NCBI GenBank assembly: GCA_007133995.1
Contig: SLLP01000024.1
Coordinates: 1 to 6,647 of the forward strand
Direction of reading: 5' to 3'
Length of the DNA: 6,647 nt
Source of the DNA: Balneolales bacterium
GTDB taxonomy: Bacteria; Bacteroidota; Rhodothermia; Balneolales; Natronogracilivirgulaceae
Below the pieces are notes generated by a model. It was not told where the DNA came from. It made no database searches and saw nothing but the letters and a program-made list of their open reading frames with translations. Positions 1 to 5,507 of this stretch are shown here, in pieces. Position 1 is the stretch's first letter. Each line of letters starts with the position of its first letter. A program made the translations under genes and the position numbers.

Positions 1-598
<598 letters not shown>

Positions 599-605
599 AT
601 CTGTG

Positions 606-609
606 CCTC
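606..609 (-). promoter_or_regulatory. Shine-Dalgarno GAGG for the TTG-started kinase gene
   Basis: GAGG on the minus strand sits 7 nt before the TTG at 598 and overlaps the stop codon of the cupin gene. Together with the in-frame stop just upstream, it fixes the kinase start and suggests translational coupling. It is one of only two convincing Shine-Dalgarno sequences in the window. Confidence 0.6.
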
Positions 610-1147
610 AAAGTAATTTCCGTAACACATCCTGATATCCGGGATATGCTGTCATAATCTTGTCGTTGCCGGTCTCGAAATCCTTAAAATCGAAACCGGG
701 TGCCACAGTGCATCCCGCCAAGGAAAAATCATCATGAATATGTCCGGGAGTGCTGTCTTCGCCATTGGAAACCGTAACCCCGAACCATGTTCCAGACGGA
801 ACCATATACTGATATCGCTCGCCGCGCTCCGGATTTTCACCAAGCCGAACAACCTTGTAGGAGCCATTGGCCCCGAACATGTGGATTGTCAGCGGCAAAC
901 CACGATAAAAGTGCCATACTTCATCCGATTTTATTCTGTGGAGGCGCGACAGCTCACCCGACTTAAGCAAAAAATAAATTGCGGTGCTGAATGTCCGTGC
1001 GCCCTTGAATCGGTCAGGCAGATGCTCGGCGCGAACCAGTTCCGAAGAGCGGTACACTTCACGATAGTATCCACCTTCAGGGTGCGGTTTGAGCTTGAGT
1101 GATTTGATCCAGTATTCAGCGGTGTGCAAATAGTTATGTTCTGACAT
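608..1147 (-). CDS. Cupin_5 (DUF985) family protein
   Basis: The product is 179 residues, the normal size for the DUF985/Cupin_5 family, a small single-domain beta-barrel of cupin fold. Signature segments are present in order: HPEGGYYRE (22-30), STAIYFLL (54-61), the cupin core HRIKSDEVWHFYRG (70-83) with H70, E76 and H79, YMVPSGTWFG (114-123) and GCTVAPGFDFKDFE (145-158). The biochemical role of the family is poorly defined. Structures show a ligand pocket, but I cannot assign a reaction. There is no signal peptide, so it is presumably cytosolic. The ATG at 1147 leaves about 20 residues before the HPEGG motif, as expected, but no good Shine-Dalgarno precedes it. It is first in a two-gene unit with the lipid-kinase-like gene and diverges from coaX. 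The co-location gives no clear functional link. Confidence 0.9.
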   Translation of the reverse strand: MSEHNYLHTAEYWIKSLKLKPHPEGGYYREVYRSSELVRAEHLPDRFKGARTFSTAIYFLLKSGELSRLHRIKSDEVWHFYRGLPLTIHMFGANGSYKVVRLGENPERGERYQYMVPSGTWFGVTVSNGEDSTPGHIHDDFSLAGCTVAPGFDFKDFETGNDKIMTAYPGYQDVLRKLL

Positions 1148-1204
1148 ATCGGGAATAATATTGAGTAGTCATTCAGCGGCTTGGTCAAGTAGAAATTACA
1201 GCCG

Positions 1205-1221
1205 TTCGCGATGTCCGCGAA
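1205..1221. repeat. Short inverted repeat in cupin 5' leader
   Basis: TTCGCG, a 5-nt loop (ATGTC), then CGCGAA: a perfect 6-bp stem, GC-rich in an otherwise mixed region. It lies about 58-74 nt before the cupin ATG and would fold in its mRNA leader if transcription starts near the TATAAT at 1261-1266. No T-run follows on either strand, so it is not an intrinsic terminator. It may be chance. Confidence 0.35.
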
Positions 1222-1260
1222 AGTGGTGCGATCCAAGACTTCTTCTAATTTGCCAAGCGA

Positions 1261-1266
1261 ATTATA
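1261..1266 (-). promoter_or_regulatory. Candidate -10 element (TATAAT) for the cupin-kinase unit
   Basis: A perfect TATAAT on the minus strand, about 115 nt before the cupin ATG. The expected -35 position at 16-18 bp spacing reads GGCTGG or similar, a poor match. It would place the 15-bp palindrome about 55-70 bp upstream of transcription start. Weak evidence, listed because no better candidate was seen on this strand. Confidence 0.25.
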
Positions 1267-1309
1267 AAAAAGCAATGTACTTGCCAGCCGCTTTTTTTCT
1301 TTCCGGTGT

Positions 1310-1324
1310 GAAATGTTACATTTC
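1310..1324. promoter_or_regulatory. 15-bp perfect palindrome (7-1-7), candidate operator
   Basis: GAAATGTTACATTTC: two perfect 7-bp arms (GAAATGT and ACATTTC) around one central base, placed between divergent genes 55 bp before the coaX ATG and 163 bp before the cupin ATG. The 7-1-7 form is that of Fur-family operators (Fur, PerR, Zur), and the outer GAAATGT resembles the ends of the gammaproteobacterial Zur box as I remember it. No regulator gene lies nearby, so the regulator is unknown; the similarity is only suggestive. Confidence 0.4.
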
Positions 1325-1378
1325 CAACACATTTTACGGTTGTCAATACCAGTGGCTGTTGGCCTTTAACCAATTCCT

Positions 1379-2110
1379 ATGATACCTGATCGAACGCTCT
1401 ACCTGGATGCCGGCAATACCCGGATCAAAGCAGCTGCATACGAAAACGGTGAGTGGAAACCGGAAGGTTTGTTCTCTTATGATGAATATGGCAAAACGGG
1501 CAGTAATTTCGCAGAACTTTGCCGGAAATACGATGAGATTGTGCTGGTTTCGGTCAAACAGCAACTTCAGGCTGAAGATCTTCAAAAGCAGGTCAGTGCT
1601 GATGTCATTGGGATTGACCGGCGCATTCTCACCCATGAGAAGCACCGCTATCGTACACCGGAAACCCTTGGCATTGATCGCTACCTGGCGTGTCTTGGTG
1701 CCTGGAGCCTTGGCACGCCGAACCCATCTGCCGTAATCGTATCCGATGCCGGTACAGCTTGTACTGTGGATGCTATGAATGCGGAAGGAGTCTACCTTGG
1801 CGGGGTGATCATGCCCGGTTTGCACATGCTTATCGATACTCTGGATCGCGGGGCCGATGGCCTGTTTACGGTTGCGGTGCAGCTGCCGGAGTTTTGGCCG
1901 CCAGATACTACGGAATCAGCACTTCAGGCGGGTACGGCGGGAACGTTCCTGGCTGCATGGGAGACTCATGTGAAGCGCATGCAATCGGCCTGTCCGAACG
2001 CAACAATTTGGCTTACTGGCGGTGATGCCGGGTTTCTGAATCGTCACACGGAGTTTGATTGCAAAAGAAGCGACTTTCTGGTTTTTGAAGGAATGCGCCT
2101 ATCACATTGA
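1379..2110 (+). CDS. coaX: Type III pantothenate kinase (CoaX)
   Basis: Phosphorylates pantothenate with ATP to 4'-phosphopantothenate, the first step of CoA synthesis, in the cytosol. The 243 residues match the usual length of about 250 for the type III class, which has the ASKHA (actin/hexokinase-like) fold. Motifs in order: LDAGNTRIK (9-17) with the phosphate-loop D10, TPETLGIDRYLA (93-104) carrying the conserved G-x-D-R with the likely catalytic base D100, VSDAGTACTVD (121-131) with D123, YLGGVIMPGL (139-148) and the ATP-side WLTGGDA (211-217). All expected acidic residues are present. The ATG at 1379 puts the DAGNT motif at the correct distance. No Shine-Dalgarno is visible before it, and a possible -10 (1365-1370) lies so close that a leaderless mRNA is conceivable. 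The gene stands alone on its strand, divergent from the cupin gene and convergent with udk. Confidence 0.93.
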   Translation: MIPDRTLYLDAGNTRIKAAAYENGEWKPEGLFSYDEYGKTGSNFAELCRKYDEIVLVSVKQQLQAEDLQKQVSADVIGIDRRILTHEKHRYRTPETLGIDRYLACLGAWSLGTPNPSAVIVSDAGTACTVDAMNAEGVYLGGVIMPGLHMLIDTLDRGADGLFTVAVQLPEFWPPDTTESALQAGTAGTFLAAWETHVKRMQSACPNATIWLTGGDAGFLNRHTEFDCKRSDFLVFEGMRLSH

Positions 2111-2126
2111 GTCCAGTACCGGACTC
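2109..2126. terminator. Hairpin at the coaX/udk convergent junction
   Basis: GAGTCC, a 6-nt loop (AGTACC), then GGACTC: a perfect 6-bp stem that begins inside the coaX stop codon and ends 7 bp before the udk stop codon on the other strand. The position suits a shared bidirectional terminator, but neither side has a strong T-tract, so intrinsic termination would be weak. Confidence 0.4.
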
Positions 2127-2133
2127 GCAAATC

Positions 2134-2763
2134 TCAGGTATCTGCTGACCGCAGGTTCTCGAATATTAGCGCATTTACCATTTGCAGTGCTACCTGATTC
2201 TCACCACCATGTGGAATGATGATATCGGCGTAACGCTTGGTCGGTTCAACAAATTCCAGATGCATTGGCCGCACGAACTTTTCATACTGATCCAGTACCC
2301 CCTCGATCGATCGGGCCCGCTCGGCGATATCACGGCGAAGGCGTCGCAGCAGCCTGACATCGTCGTCGGTATCTACAAACAGTTTAATGTTCATAAGCTT
2401 ACGAAGTTCTTCCTCATAAAAAATAAGGATACCATCTACCAGGATAATTTTTTTCGGTGTGATTGGTAAAGATTCCTCTTTGCGGACATGGTTGGTAAAA
2501 TCGTAGATCGGGCAATCGACACTGTAACCGGAAGCAAGGGCCTTGATGTGGCGGATCAGCAGCTCGCTCTCCAGTGAGGCAGGATGGTCAAAATTCTGTT
2601 TTGCACGTTCTTCGAAAGACAGATGTTTAAGATCACGGTAATAGGCATCATGCGCAATCAGCGACAGATTCTCCTCCCCAATGTGATTGCATATGTGCTG
2701 AATGACGGTGGTCTTTCCCGAACCGCTTCCCCCCGCAACGCCGATGATCAATGGTTCATACAT
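2134..2763 (-). CDS. udk: Uridine kinase (uridine/cytidine monophosphokinase)
   Basis: Converts uridine or cytidine to UMP or CMP with ATP or GTP, in cytosolic pyrimidine salvage. The 209 residues are the usual bacterial Udk length and the P-loop kinase (PRK/Udk) motifs are complete: Walker A GGSGSGKTT (11-19), HDAYYRDL (38-45) with the likely catalytic D39 and uridine-contacting tyrosines, NFDHP (57-61), PIYDFTNHVR (85-94), ILVDGILIF (107-115), the arginine-rich lid RRLRRDIAERARS (140-152) and VEPTKRYADIIIPHGG (172-187). The ATG at 2763 fits the short N-terminus before the P-loop; the leader is A/T-rich with no strong Shine-Dalgarno. It follows the amidase gene on the same strand after a 72-bp A/T-rich gap that might hold its own promoter, and its 3' end faces coaX 23 bp away. 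Confidence 0.95.
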   Translation of the reverse strand: MYEPLIIGVAGGSGSGKTTVIQHICNHIGEENLSLIAHDAYYRDLKHLSFEERAKQNFDHPASLESELLIRHIKALASGYSVDCPIYDFTNHVRKEESLPITPKKIILVDGILIFYEEELRKLMNIKLFVDTDDDVRLLRRLRRDIAERARSIEGVLDQYEKFVRPMHLEFVEPTKRYADIIIPHGGENQVALQMVNALIFENLRSADT

Positions 2764-2835
2764 CTTATTATCAAAAGTGTGTAAATGGATGCTTTATTAA
2801 TAATTTTTACTCTTTGTTGAGGAAGCTTGCCACGT

Positions 2836-4176
2836 TCACCTGTTAACCCGGTTCCGGTCTCGCTCAAGTCGCTCTTTGTAGTCGCGAATAGACCGGAATA
2901 TTGCAGATGCCATGATGTTCTGGCCATATTCGCTGATCAGAAACTGCTCCTCCTGGGGATTGGTGATGTATCCAAGTTCAACCAGCAGGGCCGGCATGGA
3001 GGCGTGATAGAGTACAATAAAACCGGCCTGCTTCACTCCCCGTGAACGCCTCCGTGCCCGTTCGGCAAACTGATGATCCATTTTCGTGGCCAGCATCTCG
3101 CTGCTCGTCATGAATCCAATATTGGAGAGTTCGTATACCGCAAGCTGTTCCGGTGCAAGCTCTTCCGACCGCTCATCCTCCTCCTCGAAACGGATAGCGC
3201 TGTTCTCTTTTTTCATCACCTCGAACGCTTCACGACTTCGATGCATCCCGAGAAAGTAAATTTCGGTGCCGTGAGCGTGTCGGTTGCGGTTGGCATTGGC
3301 ATGGATGGAAACGAACAGATCCGCTTCCGCCTGGTTGGCAATCTGTCCGCGCTCCTGCAATGGAATAAGAGTGTCATCCTGACGGGTGTAAATGACCTCG
3401 ATTTCAGGAAGATACTGTTCAATATATTCCCCAACTTTTAGCGCAACAGCCAATGCAACGTCTTTCTCTTTGGTCCCGCGGTATCCGATTGCCCCGGGAT
3501 CGCGACCTCCGTGGCCGGCATCGATGACTATGCGGCTGAGTTGCAGATAAGCACCTGCTGTCTGGGTCCGGTCCACATCAAACAGATCACGATCCAGCGG
3601 TTGTTCAGGACGGTTCCATTCATTGCGGGCCAGGTCGGGTGTGGTGTCGGCATCATCAATCAGATCATCCCAAAAAATCGGAAACAGGCCATTGGTAAGC
3701 ACCTCGAGATCATAAGGTGAAGCCTCGGTGAGGCCGACGAGCAAGTCGCGACCGTTGGCGTCCAGATAGGCATCCGCGATCATGTAAATCTCCTCTCCCA
3801 GGTATATGTCGGCACCTATGCCACCCTCGATATCCTGGTAAAAAAAGCTATCAAACGCCTCATTGTTGTTGCTTGTGCGCACATTTTCGGAAGATACACC
3901 GTTTTTGTAGAGGGCCAACTGGATAAGCTTTGGATTCGGCTGCCAGATAAAGAAGGAATCGGGCTGGCTGGTCATGTGGAAGCGCACTACATAACCGAGT
4001 CCGTCGGATCGCTCAACAGTTGATACGCGATCAAGTGGTTGCGATGCCACTGCAGCCTGGCGGGGGGAGAGTGCAACGGATGCCGCCAGGCAGGTCATAA
4101 GGACAAAAAGCAATAAAGTAATTCGTCCGGATGGGAAGAAACCGGATGAAATGGGATTGCTTGGTTGCGATGACAT
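2836..4176 (-). CDS. N-acetylmuramoyl-L-alanine amidase (Amidase_3), exported
   Basis: Zinc amidase that cleaves the bond between N-acetylmuramic acid and the stem peptide, in cell separation or wall turnover. The 446-residue product opens with a short polar stretch, a hydrophobic export segment (about 18-38) and a small-residue region (AVAS, 42-45) suited to signal-peptidase cleavage. C29 is not in a good lipobox. Residues 50-165 form a beta-rich N-terminal region of the AMIN type in position, but I cannot confirm that family; an acidic linker follows (about 168-205). The catalytic domain starts at IVIDAGHGGRDPG (216-228). Likely zinc ligands are H222, E237 and H292 (SIHANAN), with catalytic E400 (LLVELGYITN). 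Residues about 311-372 form a charged helical insertion with an EEEDERSEE patch, placed like the autoinhibitory helix of AmiB/AmiC-type enzymes. This suggests activation by a partner such as an EnvC/NlpD-like protein, none of which is encoded here. The tail is basic (ERLERDRNRVNR). It lies 30 bp after the SpoU gene and upstream of udk. Confidence 0.93.
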   Translation of the reverse strand: MSSQPSNPISSGFFPSGRITLLLFVLMTCLAASVALSPRQAAVASQPLDRVSTVERSDGLGYVVRFHMTSQPDSFFIWQPNPKLIQLALYKNGVSSENVRTSNNNEAFDSFFYQDIEGGIGADIYLGEEIYMIADAYLDANGRDLLVGLTEASPYDLEVLTNGLFPIFWDDLIDDADTTPDLARNEWNRPEQPLDRDLFDVDRTQTAGAYLQLSRIVIDAGHGGRDPGAIGYRGTKEKDVALAVALKVGEYIEQYLPEIEVIYTRQDDTLIPLQERGQIANQAEADLFVSIHANANRNRHAHGTEIYFLGMHRSREAFEVMKKENSAIRFEEEDERSEELAPEQLAVYELSNIGFMTSSEMLATKMDHQFAERARRRSRGVKQAGFIVLYHASMPALLVELGYITNPQEEQFLISEYGQNIMASAIFRSIRDYKERLERDRNRVNR

Positions 4177-4206
4177 GGCTCTATGGGGTTTTCGATAAAA
4201 ATACGG

Positions 4207-4761
4207 CTATTTTTCTTTAGATGGCAAGGAAATGTAAAGAAAATGGTAGCAGGCAATGCCCAGACTCACCGATATGTTAAACGAGTGTTTTTTCCCAAAT
4301 TGAGGAATTTCCAACAAGGAATCGCAATGAGTCAGCAGGTTCGTTTCAATTCCCGTTACCTCGTTGCCGAAAAGCAGGCAGATTTGAGAATCGGGGCGCG
4401 GATGATACCCGGTAAGCAACCTGCTTTCGTGCGTCTGTTCCAGACCGGACAAGGTGTAGCCATTTTCGCGGCACCAACGAAGATGGTCGAACGGATCCGC
4501 GCTCTGCCGCCAGGAGACGGACTCATCGGCGCCCAGAGCAGTTTTGGTGATCTCGGGACGGGGGGGTGCCGGGGTGTAGCCCGAGAGGAAAACAGATCGG
4601 ATTCCAAAAGCATCGGCTGTTCGAAATGCCGATCCAACATTATGCATGCTTCGTACATTGTGCAGCCAAAGAATCAGACTCGACATCAGCTTCGGAGGTC
4701 TTCGGCTTCGATGCGACTCGTAAATTTCGCGTGTGGTTTTCTTTTGTACGGACTGGAGCAT
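4207..4761 (-). CDS. SpoU/TrmH-family RNA 2'-O-ribose methyltransferase
   Basis: SPOUT-class enzyme that uses S-adenosylmethionine to methylate a ribose 2'-OH in tRNA or rRNA; the target cannot be read from the sequence. From the ATG at 4761 the product is 184 residues. Motif 1 is HNVRSMHNVGSAFRTADAFG, with the RNA/catalytic arginine in the FRTADA segment. TALGADESVSW follows. Motif 2 is LLFGNEVTGI and motif 3 is EIPQFGKKHSFNISVS, which together form the trefoil-knot SAM pocket. There is no long N-terminal L30e-like substrate domain, so it is the short form. The frame opens upstream at an ATG at 4875, adding 38 basic residues without family similarity. I prefer 4761 because short family members have about 20-30 residues before motif 1 and because the 4875 ATG lies inside a stable hairpin. 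Neither start has a strong Shine-Dalgarno; the longer form remains possible. It heads the SpoU-amidase-udk cluster and ends 30 bp before the amidase start. Confidence 0.88.
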   Translation of the reverse strand: MLQSVQKKTTREIYESHRSRRPPKLMSSLILWLHNVRSMHNVGSAFRTADAFGIRSVFLSGYTPAPPRPEITKTALGADESVSWRQSADPFDHLRWCRENGYTLSGLEQTHESRLLTGYHPRPDSQICLLFGNEVTGIETNLLTHCDSLLEIPQFGKKHSFNISVSLGIACYHFLYISLPSKEK

Positions 4762-4820
4762 GGCAGTAGTACTGCGGAGGATTTTCTTTTCTTTCGAATA
4801 AATTGTAACTTTTAGCTGAT

Positions 4821-4849
4821 AAGAATTATTGCTCAGAAGACGTTTCAAA
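4821..4849 (-). promoter_or_regulatory. Candidate promoter for the SpoU-amidase-udk cluster
   Basis: On the minus strand TTTG (4849-4846) is followed after 17 bp by TAATTCTT (4828-4821). This is a partial match (4 of 6 fixed bases) to the Bacteroidota pattern of TTTG near -33 and TAnnTTTG near -7. It would give a leader of roughly 50 nt before the ATG at 4761 and could not serve the ATG at 4875. The surroundings are A/T-rich, so chance matches are easy. Confidence 0.25.
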
Positions 4850-4863
4850 ATAGGTTTTTTGTC

Positions 4864-4909
4864 GACCCGTTGCATATGCTAACTCGCAGTTTGCAATCGG
4901 GTCTTTTTT
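4864..4909 (+). terminator. Terminator-like hairpin with T6 tract upstream of greA
   Basis: GACCCG (4864-4869) pairs with CGGGTC (4898-4903), and the next four bases TTGC (4870-4873) pair with GCAA (4893-4896) across a one-base bulge. Six T residues follow at once (4904-4909). The shape is that of a Rho-independent terminator on the plus strand. No plus-strand gene ends just before it, so it would act on antisense transcripts of the SpoU gene or in a long greA leader. The same stem, read on the minus strand, includes the ATG at 4875. The 19-nt loop is long for a terminator. Confidence 0.5.
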
Positions 4910-5004
4910 ATTAATGGAACTTGTCCTGTTGCATCGATTCTAACTGTCCGGAACAGAATGGGTACGGATATGAACAGTGATTCCCCAATTTTTAATCAGA
5001 TAAA

Positions 5005-5010
5005 AAGAAG
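5005..5010 (+). promoter_or_regulatory. Ribosome binding site of greA (AAGAAG)
   Basis: A purine-rich AAGAAG lies 5 nt before the GTG at 5016. An in-frame TAA at 5001-5003 rules out any start further upstream, so the GTG is well fixed. Confidence 0.5.
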
Positions 5011-5015
5011 ATATC

Positions 5016-5489
5016 GTGAAAGTAAACTATCTCTCCAAAGAAGGATACGACAAGCTTAAAGAGGAGCTCAGATTTCTGATAACCCGTGGACGGCGGGAAA
5101 TAGCAAAACAGATTGACGAGGCCAGATCCCATGGTGATCTGAGTGAGAATGCCGAATATGACGCCGCAAAGGAAGCACAGGGGAAATTGGAATCACGGAT
5201 TTCTGAACTGCAGATGATCATCTCCAACTCCCGAATTCTGGATGCCAAGAACATCGACGACTCCAAAGTATATGTTTTGTCTACGGTGACGATCCTGAAC
5301 AAGAAGACGCAGAAAGAGATGAAGTACACCCTTGTTTCCAAAGATGAGGCCGATTTCAATAAAGGTAAGATTTCAGTAGATTCGCCTATTGGAAAGGCAC
5401 TTATGGGCAGGGAAGTTGGTGAGACAGTTAAAGTGAAAGTGCCGGCAGGGACGCTGGAACTTGAAATACGAAACATCGAAAGGCTGTAA
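5016..5489 (+). CDS. greA: Transcription elongation factor GreA
   Basis: Binds the secondary channel of backtracked RNA polymerase and stimulates cleavage of the nascent RNA 3' end so that elongation can resume. The 157 residues are the standard length. Residues 1-75 form the antiparallel coiled coil, with the tip motif GDLSENAEYDAAKEAQG (40-56) containing D41 and E44, the acidic pair that coordinates the catalytic magnesium. Residues 80-157 are the FKBP-like C-terminal domain, including DSPIGKALMGREVGE (122-136) and VPAGTLELEI (142-151). The tip acidic residues, the length and the KYTLVSKDEADF segment argue for GreA over GreB or Gfh-type inhibitors, and it resembles Bacteroidota GreA. It starts at GTG, fixed by an in-frame TAA 15 bp upstream and an AAGAAG site. 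The dehydrogenase gene follows after 18 bp, so co-transcription is likely. A terminator-like hairpin about 105 bp upstream may regulate the leader. Confidence 0.96.
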   Translation: MKVNYLSKEGYDKLKEELRFLITRGRREIAKQIDEARSHGDLSENAEYDAAKEAQGKLESRISELQMIISNSRILDAKNIDDSKVYVLSTVTILNKKTQKEMKYTLVSKDEADFNKGKISVDSPIGKALMGREVGETVKVKVPAGTLELEIRNIERL

Positions 5490-5507
5490 CGGTCAAATTA
5501 CAAACAC

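Larger units (their letters stand above)
1148..1378. other. Divergent intergenic region, cupin / coaX
   Basis: These 231 bp separate two divergently transcribed genes and must hold both promoters. Visible elements are a TATAAT on the minus strand (1261-1266), a TTGTCA on the plus strand (1340-1345) with a weak TTTAAC 19 bp further on (1365-1370), a perfect 15-bp palindrome (1310-1324) and a small GC-rich inverted repeat (1205-1221). If TTTAAC is the -10 of coaX, its transcript would start within a few bases of the ATG. A minus-strand frame is open across much of this region and into the cupin gene out of frame, but it shows no recognisable domain. I see no RNA gene. Confidence 0.5.
4762..5015. 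other. Divergent intergenic region, SpoU gene / greA
   Basis: About 254 bp if the SpoU gene starts at 4761, or 140 bp if it starts at 4875. The left half is A/T-rich and holds a candidate Bacteroidota-type promoter for the minus strand. The middle has a terminator-shaped hairpin on the plus strand, and the last bases hold the greA ribosome binding site. I see no tRNA or other recognisable RNA gene. I could not pick out a convincing greA promoter between 4911 and 5000. Confidence 0.5.

Noticed and set aside
931..1332. Minus-strand open frame across the cupin 5' region and the intergenic DNA
   Set aside because: Most of it overlaps the well-supported cupin gene in another frame. The intergenic part has no recognisable domain, start signal or family motif, so it is more likely incidental.
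1337..1345. TTGACA -35 box on the minus strand (the complement of the TTGTCA region)
   Set aside because: Minus-strand TTGACA is present just beside it, but no acceptable -10 follows at 16-19 bp, so no promoter was called.
2764..2835. Possible promoter or small RNA between amidase and udk
   Set aside because: The 72 bp are A/T-rich with a 10-bp TTATTAATAA palindrome, but no promoter pair, terminator or RNA fold stands out.
4070..4100. Lipoprotein signal in the amidase (C29)
   Set aside because: The residues before the cysteine (LMT) do not fit a lipobox, and a later AVAS site suits ordinary signal peptidase better.
4183..4815. Plus-strand open frame of 210 codons
   Set aside because: It is antisense to the SpoU gene, whose three knot motifs are intact; its translation shows no family features.
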